Positions 6,518 to 15,783 of a DNA stretch of 64,000 nucleotides are shown piece by piece. Position 1 is the first letter of the stretch. Each line of letters opens with the position of its first letter. The position numbers and the translations under genes are program-made. The stretch spans positions 62,001-126,000 of the forward strand of contig CAXRDE010000009.1 in NCBI GenBank assembly GCA_964229355.1, in the 5' to 3' direction. The DNA comes from CAXRDE01 sp964229355. Lineage in GTDB: Bacteria; Cyanobacteriota; Sericytochromatia; UBA7694. Under the pieces are notes generated by a model that saw nothing but the letters and a program-made list of their open reading frames with translations, did no database searches and was not told the origin of the DNA.

Positions 6518-7966
6518 ATGCGTATTGATGATGGTTCTTCTCCATTATACCGTGCTGAGCCGATCCTCTCTGGAGGACGCACAGAAAGCAGCCCCACCCC
6601 GGAGAGGCCTTTTTCAGATGTGTTACAGCAACTGCTAACCCCCAACCCCAGTCAAATCTTAAGCCTGCAAACCACCCATTTGCAAATTCATTTGGCCCTG
6701 GGCCACCCCAGCGGAGAGCTGCAAGAAGAGGCCTTAGCAGAAAGCCAGGAAGACCTCCAGCAAGAAAGCTACGCGGATCTCCAGGAAGATCGCGAAGACG
6801 CCTACATTGAAGACCTGATTGAAAACCAGGAAGAGATGGAAGACCTCATCGATCAATGGGAGGAGCGCGGAGAGATCTACGAAGATCTCAAAACCGAGAA
6901 AAAAGAACAAGGCGAAGAGATACGCAAAGAAGAGCGCCTGGACGATGTGGACGAAAGCCCTGAGCAATTGCATCTGCACGATGACAGTGCGCAGGACAAG
7001 CCCAAAGACGAGCGCCCCGCCTTTATCGAGCTTGAAAAGAAGCACGGCCCGGCTGCTGTGCCCCAGGGGCAAGAACCGCTCCAGGAACGGGATCTCACCT
7101 ATCAAGAAATTCAAATGCTGATGGAAACCACCCTGCATAGCAAAAACCGGCTTAAAAACCGTGTGCGCGACGTGTTGCAAAGTTTGTTGAGCGCGCTGGC
7201 GCAGGGGCAACGCTTTTTATTGGATCAGCACCGCTTAGCCGGTTTAGAATTTGCAGAGTGGCAAGAAATCACCCAGTTGTTTCCCCCCCGTTTTTATGGC
7301 GGTCTGGTCAAACAGGCCATGCTTCTGGGCGGCAACCCGGCCCTGAACAATCTGTATCTTACCCTGCAAAATCTGGCCCACCAAACACCGCCCACACCGG
7401 CAGAAATGGACTTTTGGCAAGCCCTGTGGGAGCCCGCCCTGGGCGAATGGCCCCTGCTGGCGCACAACTGGTGGCATCAGCAACCCCTGCTCATTGAGCC
7501 CCAAAGCCTCATGTATATGCTGGAAATTTTACAGCATCGCAATCTACTGCCTACCGGCGCCATCGGCCCCACCCTGAGCCTGGCGCTTAACCATCAACAC
7601 CACCCCGAGTCCCAGGCACACTTGTTTCGCCTGACACAGAAATGGCTCCATAACTGCCCCATGTCCGCTGAGGATCTGGACTTTTTTGCAGAAAAAATTT
7701 ATGAGCGCTGCTATCCCCAGGAACTTTCAGATCGATCGCAAACCATGGCCCATTTGCGCCGTGTACTCAAGGGCGAGTCGCTCAACGAAGCCGATTTGCT
7801 GCAATTGCTGCAAGGTTGCACCCAGGGCGTTTTAAGCTATTTACCTTACGCTTATTTGCCGCCCAGCCTACAGGAATTGCAGGATTACGTACAACGGGAC
7901 CTCTTTGGCAAAGAAGAAGCGGTTTTGCACCTGCTTTTGGACAGTGATCACCCGCAAGAGCCTTGA
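6518..7966 (+). CDS. Hypothetical protein with a Glu-rich low-complexity region
   Basis: A 482-residue protein I cannot assign. Residues about 65-200 are extremely rich in Glu, Asp, Gln and Lys ('EEMEDLIDQWEERGEIYEDL', 'KKEQGEEIRKEERLDD'), predicted to be charged helix or disordered. Residues about 205-480 look like an alpha-helical, leucine-rich domain made of repeated helical pairs ('LLSALAQGQRFLLDQHRLAGL', 'ALNNLYLTLQNLAHQ', 'LMYMLEILQHRNLL'), reminiscent of a helical-repeat scaffold, but with no TPR consensus. No signal peptide. The ATG lacks a ribosome site and coincides with the predicted transcription start. It is followed after 59 bases by the MMPL transporter gene. Confidence 0.65.
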   Translation: MRIDDGSSPLYRAEPILSGGRTESSPTPERPFSDVLQQLLTPNPSQILSLQTTHLQIHLALGHPSGELQEEALAESQEDLQQESYADLQEDREDAYIEDLIENQEEMEDLIDQWEERGEIYEDLKTEKKEQGEEIRKEERLDDVDESPEQLHLHDDSAQDKPKDERPAFIELEKKHGPAAVPQGQEPLQERDLTYQEIQMLMETTLHSKNRLKNRVRDVLQSLLSALAQGQRFLLDQHRLAGLEFAEWQEITQLFPPRFYGGLVKQAMLLGGNPALNNLYLTLQNLAHQTPPTPAEMDFWQALWEPALGEWPLLAHNWWHQQPLLIEPQSLMYMLEILQHRNLLPTGAIGPTLSLALNHQHHPESQAHLFRLTQKWLHNCPMSAEDLDFFAEKIYERCYPQELSDRSQTMAHLRRVLKGESLNEADLLQLLQGCTQGVLSYLPYAYLPPSLQELQDYVQRDLFGKEEAVLHLLLDSDHPQEP

Positions 7967-8025
7967 CCCTCTGATATACTAAAGTCCGCACACTTTTAAT
8001 TTCTGTTTAATCGCGAGTTAACCAC

Positions 8026-10311
8026 ATGCTAAAGACCCTCGGCCAGATTGTTGTCAAATACCGCTTTCTGGTGATTCTGATCTGGATATTACTGCTGATT
8101 CCGGCTGTTTACGGCGCCGTTCATCTGCATGAACACCTGCAGGGCGAAGTGGCCAGCGGCTCTGGCACCGAAATGAACCGTCAAGAAGCCCTGCTCAACA
8201 ATCACTTCCCCCAACAAAACATTTACAGTGTGCAATTGGTGCTCGAAAGCAACCGTTACACCCTGGATGACATGGTGTATCAGGAGCTGTTTCAACGCTA
8301 TTTAGAAGTCATTAACGACCTTGATGAAGCCGAGGCGCCTGTCACCTATGAACAGCAGTCCAACCAGATCAGCAAAGACCGCAAACAGACGTTTATTTCC
8401 ATTGGTTTAAATGCCCGCAGCTTTGCGGAGGCGGACAGCACCTCTGTGGTGGTCACCGATGCCCTGCGCGCCGTGCCCCTGCCCGAAAGCTTTACCATGC
8501 AGCTCACCGGAGGCCCGCTGTTTAGCCGCGAGATCACCACGGTCAGCGCCCACGATGGCTTTCGCACCGAAGAAAAAGTGTTGCCCATTACCCTGGTGAT
8601 CCTTATTTTCGCCTTTGGCGGACTCATTGCCGCCGGTATGCCCCTGGTCGTAGGCGTCTTTTCGGTTCTCTTTAGCCTGGGCATTTTGTATGTGCTGGCC
8701 CAGTCACTGCAGATCACGTCTCTGTCGCAAAACATTGTCACCATGCTGGGTCTGGGCGTCGGTATTGATTACTCGCTGCTGTTCGTCAACCGCTACCGTG
8801 AGGAACTGTTCGAAAACGGCCATGATCGCTTTACCGCAGCGATCAAAACCTTAGAGTCCTCAGGACGTACCATTTTGTATTCGGGCATTGTGGTCAGTAT
8901 CGGTCTGGCGGCCTTGTTGGTGCCCAACGTGGTGTTTATGCGTTCCCTGGGCCTGAGTGGCCTGCTGGTGGTGGGCATGACCATTTTAATCAGCCTCACC
9001 CTGCTGCCTGCTCTTTTGACGATTATGGGCGAAAAAATCAACTGGCCCAAACGCCTGAGCGAATGGAGTTTGCGCACCTTTAATCGGCCCGGCTTCTGGA
9101 GCAAATGGACCTACGCCATCATGAAGCGCCCCATCTTTTTTAGCTTTGTCTCCATTGGCATTTTGTTGAGTTTTAGTCTGGTGGCCCTCGAAATGAAGGT
9201 ATGGAACCCCACCATTCAAATCATGCCCGAGAGCTTAGAGACCCGCCAGGGCTTCGAAAAAATCCTGGCGATGGATCCCCGCAACACCTTTGCGCCCATT
9301 GTGGTCACCATCGAAACCAAAGACAATAGCCCCATTTGGCAAGAAAAAAACATCCGCGAAGCCTATGCCTTTATGCAGGCCGTGGACCATTTAGAGCCCA
9401 TTCGCAACACCATTGGTTTGATCAATGTGGATCAGCCGCTCAGCGAGCACATGGCCCTGTACAATAGCATCGCTGCCACCGGCGGGGTGCAAAACATGCA
9501 ATTCTTTCAGCCCGGCTTAAACCTGCCCTTTATTAGCGCCGATGAAACCAAAGGCGTACTGGCCATGTACCACGAGCACGAAGGCTACGAATTTACCGAT
9601 CGTGATCTGCAAACCATCGAAGAAATCCGCAAATTTCGCGACGAAATTGCCTCCCGTTTTCCCAATTTAAACATTATGGTGGGCGGCTTAAGCGCCGTTC
9701 CCCTCGAAATGAAAGACGCCATTTTCAACTACTTTCCCATGATTGTGGGGGTTACCATCGTGGCCACCTTTTTCATGACCATGTACTCTTTTGGCTCGGT
9801 GTTGCTGCCCCTGAAAGCCGTGGTGCTCAATATTTTGTCGGTTACCGCCACCTATGGCTGCATGATTCTGGTGTTTCAGCGAGGCATTGGCGCCAGCCTG
9901 CTGGGCATCGATAAAGTCCCCGGTGCCCTCTTGATTGTGTCGCCACTGATTCTCTTTTGTATTATCTTTGGCCTGAGCATGGACTACGAAATTTTCCTGA
10001 TCAACCGCATTAAAGAAGAGTACGAGGCCTGTGGGGATCCTGAAGAAGCTGTGGCCCGTGGCATGGAAAAAACCGGCGGCATTATTACCAGCGCTGGCCT
10101 GATTATGATTCTGATCTTTTCGGGTTTTGCCTTTGCTCGCCTGATCGTCATTAAAGAATTTGGCTTTGGCCTGGCGGTGGCCATTTTTATTGACGCTACC
10201 ATTATTCGCCTGATGGTGGTCCCTGCCCTGATGAAGCTCTTTGGTCGAGCCAGCTGGTACTTCCCCAAATTCTTAGACAACGCCTTTTTGCGTCGTTTAC
10301 TCAAAGAGTGA
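8026..10311 (+). CDS. MMPL-family (RND superfamily) membrane transporter
   Basis: A 761-residue exporter of the MMPL/RND superfamily, in the inner membrane, typically moving lipids or hydrophobic compounds with the proton gradient. Topology is as expected: one span (about 14-34), an extracytoplasmic domain, five spans (about 188-340), then the same layout again (span at about 368-390, a second large loop, and five spans at about 572-740). The paired proton-relay motifs of the family are visible: 'GLGVGIDYSLLFVNRYREE' (split as GVGIDY + SLLFVNRYREE) in the first half and 'GLSMDYEIFLINRIKEEY' in the second, each with the Asp-Tyr pair. Substrate is unknown. It lies 11 bases upstream of the amidase gene, so the two may be co-transcribed and linked to envelope biology. 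Confidence 0.92.
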   Translation: MLKTLGQIVVKYRFLVILIWILLLIPAVYGAVHLHEHLQGEVASGSGTEMNRQEALLNNHFPQQNIYSVQLVLESNRYTLDDMVYQELFQRYLEVINDLDEAEAPVTYEQQSNQISKDRKQTFISIGLNARSFAEADSTSVVVTDALRAVPLPESFTMQLTGGPLFSREITTVSAHDGFRTEEKVLPITLVILIFAFGGLIAAGMPLVVGVFSVLFSLGILYVLAQSLQITSLSQNIVTMLGLGVGIDYSLLFVNRYREELFENGHDRFTAAIKTLESSGRTILYSGIVVSIGLAALLVPNVVFMRSLGLSGLLVVGMTILISLTLLPALLTIMGEKINWPKRLSEWSLRTFNRPGFWSKWTYAIMKRPIFFSFVSIGILLSFSLVALEMKVWNPTIQIMPESLETRQGFEKILAMDPRNTFAPIVVTIETKDNSPIWQEKNIREAYAFMQAVDHLEPIRNTIGLINVDQPLSEHMALYNSIAATGGVQNMQFFQPGLNLPFISADETKGVLAMYHEHEGYEFTDRDLQTIEEIRKFRDEIASRFPNLNIMVGGLSAVPLEMKDAIFNYFPMIVGVTIVATFFMTMYSFGSVLLPLKAVVLNILSVTATYGCMILVFQRGIGASLLGIDKVPGALLIVSPLILFCIIFGLSMDYEIFLINRIKEEYEACGDPEEAVARGMEKTGGIITSAGLIMILIFSGFAFARLIVIKEFGFGLAVAIFIDATIIRLMVVPALMKLFGRASWYFPKFLDNAFLRRLLKE

Positions 10312-10322
10312 GGCCCTGCTAA

Positions 10323-11327
10323 ATGCTTTACCATGGGGTGATGGTGGTTTTCTGGCTCAGTGCTTTGTGTTTGCTGTGCCTGACCAGTACCGATCGGCCT
10401 GCCCGGTGGAGCTATGGGCCAGGACTCTTGTGGCTCAGCGCCCTCGGTCTTTTTTTAAGCTTTAGCCCTCACCCCGAACGGCCAGTACTGCACCGAGAAC
10501 ACCCGCCCGTGGCAGGGGTAGCGGCCGGACTGAAATTGGGACTCTGGACCCAAAGCCTTTTACCGCCCCCGTCCCCCAAACGGCCCGTTATCACCTGGCT
10601 CAAACAGACCCAGGGGGGACGTCCCGTCATCCAAAAGCCCATTGTACTGTTTCGGAATTCCGCCCAGGCCGCCTTTCGCCGTGAAGGGGTCAATTTTTCG
10701 TTTTTACAGCGCTTTGGCTGGTGCTGTGCCCTGCAGCGGGACACCGAGCCTCAGGCCATTATTGTACACAGCACTGAAGGCGAAAACGAAGCCCACGCCT
10801 TTGCGATTTTTGATCGCAACAGTGGCGATCAATATCTCGGCGGCATCTGGACCCATTTTGCCGTGGGCCCGGCAGGCGAAATTTACCAGTATGGCCCCTT
10901 AAACCGCATCAGCAAAGGACAGGCCGGTTTTGATGACCAGGGCGTGGGCATTGAGATTGTGGGCAGTGCCAGCCTGTGGCAGGACACCCAACAGACCAAA
11001 ACCGGCAGCATTATGCAGCGTTACCAAAACGGTGACACCCGCCAATTTTTAGCGGTCCTGGATTTGATACGCACCCTGCAGGGGCACTATGCCATTCCCT
11101 CCCGGCGCATTTACTCCCACGAAGACTTAGGGCACATCCGTGAACGCTTCGGCTTAACCCCTGATTACCAGTGGCTACGGGAACACATTCGCGATGGGGT
11201 TTATCTGAGCAAAGTGCCCACCGTCGATGAACAGGGAGCGCCGCGACAACAGTACGACTTTTTAGAGCCCTATGACCGCCAGGATCCCGGCCGCGATCTC
11301 ATGAATCTTCTGCGTCAAAGGCTCTGA
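10323..11327 (+). CDS. Membrane-anchored N-acetylmuramoyl-L-alanine amidase (Amidase_2/PGRP fold)
   Basis: A 334-residue protein with one or two N-terminal hydrophobic segments (about 4-22 and 33-48) followed by a proline-rich linker and a C-terminal Amidase_2 domain (about 142-325). Family ligands for the zinc can be seen: H149 in 'IIVHSTEG', H266 in 'YSHEDLG', and D321 in 'RQDPGRD'. 'THFAVGPAGEIYQ' and 'GVGIEIVG' are the usual core strands, including a conserved Glu. Such enzymes cut the amide bond between muramic acid and the stem peptide. The anchor suggests a periplasmic active site attached to the inner membrane. The start is preceded by GTGAGG. It directly follows the MMPL transporter. 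Confidence 0.87.
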   Translation: MLYHGVMVVFWLSALCLLCLTSTDRPARWSYGPGLLWLSALGLFLSFSPHPERPVLHREHPPVAGVAAGLKLGLWTQSLLPPPSPKRPVITWLKQTQGGRPVIQKPIVLFRNSAQAAFRREGVNFSFLQRFGWCCALQRDTEPQAIIVHSTEGENEAHAFAIFDRNSGDQYLGGIWTHFAVGPAGEIYQYGPLNRISKGQAGFDDQGVGIEIVGSASLWQDTQQTKTGSIMQRYQNGDTRQFLAVLDLIRTLQGHYAIPSRRIYSHEDLGHIRERFGLTPDYQWLREHIRDGVYLSKVPTVDEQGAPRQQYDFLEPYDRQDPGRDLMNLLRQRL

Positions 11328-11372
11328 GATGGGGTATATATGTAGTAAATCACCCTTCAAAGAGGCCCTTTT

Positions 11373-12650
11373 ATGAAATACCGTGCACAACGTAGCTTTG
11401 CTGAACTCATGGACAATAACGACGTCCTGCACGAGTACCGCTCCCGCTTTCACTTACCCCCCGGACGCAAACACCGCCAAACCAGTATTTACCTCTGTGG
11501 ACACTCGCTGGGTCTGCAGCCCCGCCTGGCCCGCGATAAAATCAACGCCGAGCTAGACTACTGGGAAGAACTCGGCGTCAAAGGCCATTTTGAAGCCCCT
11601 TTGCCCTGGATGCGCTACCACGAAGGCCTTACCGACAGCATGGCCAAATTGGTGGGCGCTCAACCCCAGGAAGTGGTGGTCATGAATAGCCTGACCGTCA
11701 ACCTGCACCTGATGATGGTATCCTTTTTTCAGCCCCGCGAAGAGCGCTGCAAAATCCTGATGGAAGCCAATGCGTTTCCTTCGGATCGCTACGCCATGGT
11801 GTCACAATTGCTGCACCACGGCCTGGACCCTGAACAAGATCTCATTGAAGTGCACCCGGCCCCTGACGAAGAACGGGTCAGCACCGAACGCTTGCTAGAA
11901 GCCATTGAAATGCATGGGGACGATGTGGCGTTGGTCCTGCTGGGGGGCGTCAGCTACTTCAGCGGCCAGCTGCTGGACATGCGCGCACTGGTACGCGCCG
12001 CTCACGACAAAGGCTGCCTGATCGGCATTGACCTGGCCCACGCCACCGGCAACGTGGTGCTTAAACTGCACGAGTGGAACGTGGATTTTGCGGTATGGTG
12101 CACGTATAAATACCTGAACGGCGGCCCCGGCAGCGTGGGAGCCTGCTTTGTGCACGAGCGTCACGGTCAATCAGGGCTGGGGCGTTTTGCGGGCTGGTGG
12201 GGCCATGACAAGGCCACACGCTTTCAAATGCCCCCTGACTTTGTGCCCATTCCCGGTGCCGAAGGCTGGCAGCTCAGCAATCCGCCAGTGCTGGCACTGG
12301 CCGCCCTCCGCTCTTCGCTGGAAATTTTTGACGAAGTGGGCATGGAAGCCCTGCGCACCAAGAGCAAATTGCTGACAGGTTACCTGGCCTTTTTGTTAGA
12401 ACAACTGCCTGGCGTGAATATGATTACGCCCAAAGAGCCCTCAGAGCGCGGGTGCCAGCTGTCAATACAGGTGCCCGGCGCCGATCGCTCGCTGTACGAA
12501 TATCTCATGGCCAAAGACGTGATTTGCGACTGGCGTGAGCCCCATATTATTCGCATGGCCCCTGTCCCCCTATACAATACCTTTTGTGATGTCTTTGAAG
12601 CGGCAGAGACATTGGCTCAGGGTTTAGAGGCCCTGGGACTTCGCCCGTAA
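11373..12650 (+). CDS. kynU: Kynureninase
   Basis: A 425-residue PLP enzyme that cuts kynurenine or 3-hydroxykynurenine to (3-hydroxy)anthranilate and alanine. The family hallmarks are 'YLCGHSLGLQPR' near residue 35-46, 'NSLTVNLHLMM' around 107, the Asp of 'GIDLAHATGN' and the PLP-binding lysine in 'WCTYKYLNGGPGS' (Lys about 247). Length fits the 410-465 range of the family. Start follows AAGAGG. It is the first gene of a plus-strand unit with kmo (20 bases on), the M81 peptidase and a TPR protein. A 3-hydroxykynurenine substrate is likely because kmo is adjacent. Confidence 0.96.
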   Translation: MKYRAQRSFAELMDNNDVLHEYRSRFHLPPGRKHRQTSIYLCGHSLGLQPRLARDKINAELDYWEELGVKGHFEAPLPWMRYHEGLTDSMAKLVGAQPQEVVVMNSLTVNLHLMMVSFFQPREERCKILMEANAFPSDRYAMVSQLLHHGLDPEQDLIEVHPAPDEERVSTERLLEAIEMHGDDVALVLLGGVSYFSGQLLDMRALVRAAHDKGCLIGIDLAHATGNVVLKLHEWNVDFAVWCTYKYLNGGPGSVGACFVHERHGQSGLGRFAGWWGHDKATRFQMPPDFVPIPGAEGWQLSNPPVLALAALRSSLEIFDEVGMEALRTKSKLLTGYLAFLLEQLPGVNMITPKEPSERGCQLSIQVPGADRSLYEYLMAKDVICDWREPHIIRMAPVPLYNTFCDVFEAAETLAQGLEALGLRP

Positions 12651-12670
12651 TCGCTCACAAGGAGACCTTC

Positions 12671-14050
12671 ATGCCCACCGACTTTCATGTGATCGGCTCA
12701 GGACTTGCCGGCACCCTCATGGCCCTGTATCTGGCCCAAAACCACTATCAGGTCAAGCTCTATGAACGCCGCCCCGATATGCGACGGGTCACCCTGCCCG
12801 CCGGACGCTCCATTAACCTGGCCCTCTCGGCCCGTGGCCTACACGCTCTGGAAGAAGTGGGACTCAAAGCAAAGGTCCTGCAACAAGCGCTGCCCATGCG
12901 CGGTCGCATGCTGCACCCGCAGCACGGCGATACCCTCACCTTTCAAGCCTATGGACAACCCCACGAATACATCAATTCGATTTCACGCAGCTACCTCAAT
13001 ACGGTCTTGCTGGACGCCGCCGAGGCCGCCGGGGTAGACATTCACTTCCATCAACGCTGTGTGGGCTTTGATTTTGAACGTCACCAGGCCCACATGGAAG
13101 GCCCCGAGGGTCCGTACACCTTAGCAGACGCCCCGATCATTGGTGCCGACGGTGCCGGTTCAGCCCTGCGTCAGGCCCTGACCCAACGGGTACGGGTCAA
13201 CTATCACCAGGACTATTTGGCCCACGGTTACAAAGAGCTGACGATTCCTCCCGATGCCCAGGGCAACTTTCAAATGGAACCCGAAGCCCTGCACATTTGG
13301 CCCCGTGAAAGCTTTATGCTCATTGCCTTGCCCAACCCCGATAAAACCTTTACTTGCACCCTCTTTTTGCCCTTTGAAGGGGATATCAGCTTTGCTCACT
13401 TGACCACAGAATCCGCCATTACCGCCTTTATGGAGACGTATTTTCACGATGTGCCCGCGTTGGCACCGGATTATGTCCAGGAATTTTTAAGCAACCCCAC
13501 CGGGGTACTGTCCACCTTGCGCTGCGACCCCTGGCATGTGCAAGACCAGTTGCTGCTCATTGGCGACGCGGCCCACGCCATTGTGCCCTTTTTTGGTCAG
13601 GGCATGAATGCCGCCTTTGAGGACTGTACTTTACTCATGCAGGCCCTCAAACACCACACCCAACCCGGAGCGCGACAGGGCATCGCCACCGCTTTTGAAA
13701 ACTTCTACACCCAACGCAAACCCGATGCTGAAGCCATTGCAGATATGGCCTTAGAGAACTTTATCGAGATGCGCGATACCGTGGCAGACCCCACGTTTCT
13801 ACTGCACAAAAAGGTCGCCACCGAACTGGAACGGCGCTATCCCGGTCAGTTTGCCTCGCGGTATAATCTGGTGTCTTTTCAACGGGTCCCCTATACCGAA
13901 GCCTATGCACGGGGACGCCAGCAAAAAGCCCTGTTGCAGGAACTCTGCGCGGGCCTGAGCCATCCCGATCAGGTGCCCGCACAGGTCGACTGGCAACACG
14001 CAGAAGCCCTGATCAAGCAGTATTTCGCAAAGGCACCGCTGCGCTCATGA
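12671..14050 (+). CDS. kmo: Kynurenine 3-monooxygenase
   Basis: A 459-residue FAD monooxygenase that turns kynurenine into 3-hydroxykynurenine with NADPH and O2. The Rossmann motif 'VIGSGLAGTLMALYLAQ' is at residues 6-22, 'GRSINLALSARGLHAL' at about 44-59, 'IGADGAGSALRQAL' around 157, and the FAD motif 'LLIGDAAHAIVPFFGQG' near 296-312, followed by 'MNAAFEDC'. Length fits bacterial and eukaryotic KMO (about 450-480). A clear ribosome site (AAGGAGA) precedes the ATG. Its stop overlaps the next gene as ATGA, a sign of translational coupling to the M81 metallopeptidase. Confidence 0.96.
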   Translation: MPTDFHVIGSGLAGTLMALYLAQNHYQVKLYERRPDMRRVTLPAGRSINLALSARGLHALEEVGLKAKVLQQALPMRGRMLHPQHGDTLTFQAYGQPHEYINSISRSYLNTVLLDAAEAAGVDIHFHQRCVGFDFERHQAHMEGPEGPYTLADAPIIGADGAGSALRQALTQRVRVNYHQDYLAHGYKELTIPPDAQGNFQMEPEALHIWPRESFMLIALPNPDKTFTCTLFLPFEGDISFAHLTTESAITAFMETYFHDVPALAPDYVQEFLSNPTGVLSTLRCDPWHVQDQLLLIGDAAHAIVPFFGQGMNAAFEDCTLLMQALKHHTQPGARQGIATAFENFYTQRKPDAEAIADMALENFIEMRDTVADPTFLLHKKVATELERRYPGQFASRYNLVSFQRVPYTEAYARGRQQKALLQELCAGLSHPDQVPAQVDWQHAEALIKQYFAKAPLRS

Positions 14051-15783
14051 GTCAAGATCCCGCTCCCGTTCGCATCGCGATTGGGCGTCTTATGCAAGAG
14101 ACCAATCATTTCTCTCATGAGCCCACCACCGAGATCGACTTTATGCACGGTCATCTGGTGGCAGGTCAGGCTATTTTACGCCGTTGCGAGCCCCAACACT
14201 GGGAAATCGAAGGCCACCTCAAAAACCTGGAATTGTCAGGGTTTATGCAGGCCATTCACAAGGCCGATGTCGCCATTCAGGTGGTCCCCCTGGTCAGTGC
14301 CTGGGCGATTCCCAAAGGCCCCATTGATCCCTACTTTTTTGAGGCCCTGGTGCAGGATTTTTGTGAACGTCTAAAAGCCGCTGGCCCCATCGACGCCATT
14401 TACCTGGCCTTGCATGGCGCCATGGGGGTCGAAGGCATTGCCGACCCTGAAGTACATCTGATTGAGGCCCTTCGCCAGAGCGCGGGCAATGTGCCCGTGG
14501 CCGCCAGCTTTAACCTGCACGCCAACTATACCCGCGCCAAACACGAGACCATTGATCTCTGCTGTGTTTACCAGACCTACCCCCACTACGACATGTTTCG
14601 CACCGGTTACAAAACCGGCCAACTGTTGATTGATTATCTCAAAGAGCGCACCGCCCCCGTCAAAGCCTGGCGTAGCCTACCGCTCTTATTGGCCGGGGGC
14701 AATGGTTTTACGCTGTTTTCACCCATGCGCTCCCTCTTTCAACGGGTCAAACAAATAGAACAACACCCCGAAGTCCTGGCCGTAAATGTCTTTACCGGCA
14801 ATGCTTTCACCCAGCACGCTGAAGTGGGCTGGGCTGTAGAGGTCATCACCCACAACAACTCCGATCTGGCTGAAACCCTGGCCGATGAACTGGCCGAAGC
14901 ATGCTGGGCCCTGCGCAAATACCCGCCGCCCCCTTCCCTGAGCGTGTCCGAACTGCTCACCAAAGTCCGTCAATCCCGTCTCGCCCGCACCCTCGGATCC
15001 ATTGCCGTGTGCGACGCCTCCGATCGCATTGACGCGGGGGGCAGTGGTGAGAACACCCACCTGCTCAAAGCGCTGCTCGAACAGGCCACTGATCTGGTGA
15101 GTTTGTACCCCCTGCGCGATCCCATCGCCGTCAAAAGTCTGTGGCATCAGACCGCGGGTGAAACCGTCAACCTTTCGGTGGGTGGCACATTACAACCTGA
15201 GGTCAACCCCGCCCTCAAGATCAAAGGCGTGATCGGTCAAAAGAAGCAAAGTAGCACCTTTGGTAAAATGATCGCTCTGGATCTTGGCCCGGTCAAACTG
15301 GTGCTCACCGAAGGTCCCGCGCTCCCCATCAAACCCACGTTTTACGAGGACCTGGGCCTGAAGGTCAGCCAGGCCGATCTGGTGGTCACCAAAAGTGGCT
15401 TTCATTCCCGCCTCTATTATTTGGCCCACAGTCGCAAAACCCTCTCTGTCAAAACCCAGGGCGTCACCGATGTGGATCACCTCCTCAATCAGGATTTGCC
15501 CTATCCGGCCTACCCCAAAGATGATCTGGTGGACTGGCGCGCCATCGACGCCCACAAACGCCAGGCCAAAGTGGCCGAGCACCATAACCGCCGCCCTTTA
15601 ATTCCCACCCATACTTCTGAACGCGAGCAAAACAAAATGAAGAACCCTGCGTCAAAATCTAAAAAACACTGGCTGCTGATTTTCTTTGGCCTTGCAACCC
15701 TGGCCCATGTGGCTTATCATCAGGAAAACAGCCTGCGCTTTTGGAAGCGCCACCCCAAACACAGAAAGCGTTCTCGTTCATGA
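14047..15783 (+). CDS. M81 (MlrC-like) metallopeptidase with a C-terminal membrane tail
   Basis: A 578-residue member of the MlrC/DUF1485 family, zinc hydrolases named after the microcystin-degrading MlrC. Family patterns: 'IAIGRLMQETNHFSHEPTT' at 10-28, 'LALHGAMGVEG' at 120-130 (H123), 'NLHANYT' at 156-162 (H158), 'YPHYDMFRTG' at 178-187 (H180), and 'VCDASDRIDAGGSGE' around 320. Two oddities. First, the usual Asp of the DLHAN motif is Asn156, so one expected metal ligand is changed. Second, the protein is about 70 residues longer than typical members: a basic linker, a single hydrophobic span (about 541-556) and a very basic end. It overlaps kmo by 4 bases and the TPR gene by 4 bases (ATGA both times). 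Substrate unknown; kynurenine linkage is only contextual. Confidence 0.85.
   Translation: MSQDPAPVRIAIGRLMQETNHFSHEPTTEIDFMHGHLVAGQAILRRCEPQHWEIEGHLKNLELSGFMQAIHKADVAIQVVPLVSAWAIPKGPIDPYFFEALVQDFCERLKAAGPIDAIYLALHGAMGVEGIADPEVHLIEALRQSAGNVPVAASFNLHANYTRAKHETIDLCCVYQTYPHYDMFRTGYKTGQLLIDYLKERTAPVKAWRSLPLLLAGGNGFTLFSPMRSLFQRVKQIEQHPEVLAVNVFTGNAFTQHAEVGWAVEVITHNNSDLAETLADELAEACWALRKYPPPPSLSVSELLTKVRQSRLARTLGSIAVCDASDRIDAGGSGENTHLLKALLEQATDLVSLYPLRDPIAVKSLWHQTAGETVNLSVGGTLQPEVNPALKIKGVIGQKKQSSTFGKMIALDLGPVKLVLTEGPALPIKPTFYEDLGLKVSQADLVVTKSGFHSRLYYLAHSRKTLSVKTQGVTDVDHLLNQDLPYPAYPKDDLVDWRAIDAHKRQAKVAEHHNRRPLIPTHTSEREQNKMKNPASKSKKHWLLIFFGLATLAHVAYHQENSLRFWKRHPKHRKRSRS

Noticed and set aside
6734..7210. 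A 158-residue minus-strand frame opposite the Glu-rich gene
   Set aside because: It is the Leu/Phe-rich antisense reading of a Glu/Lys/Gln-rich tract, a known artefact.
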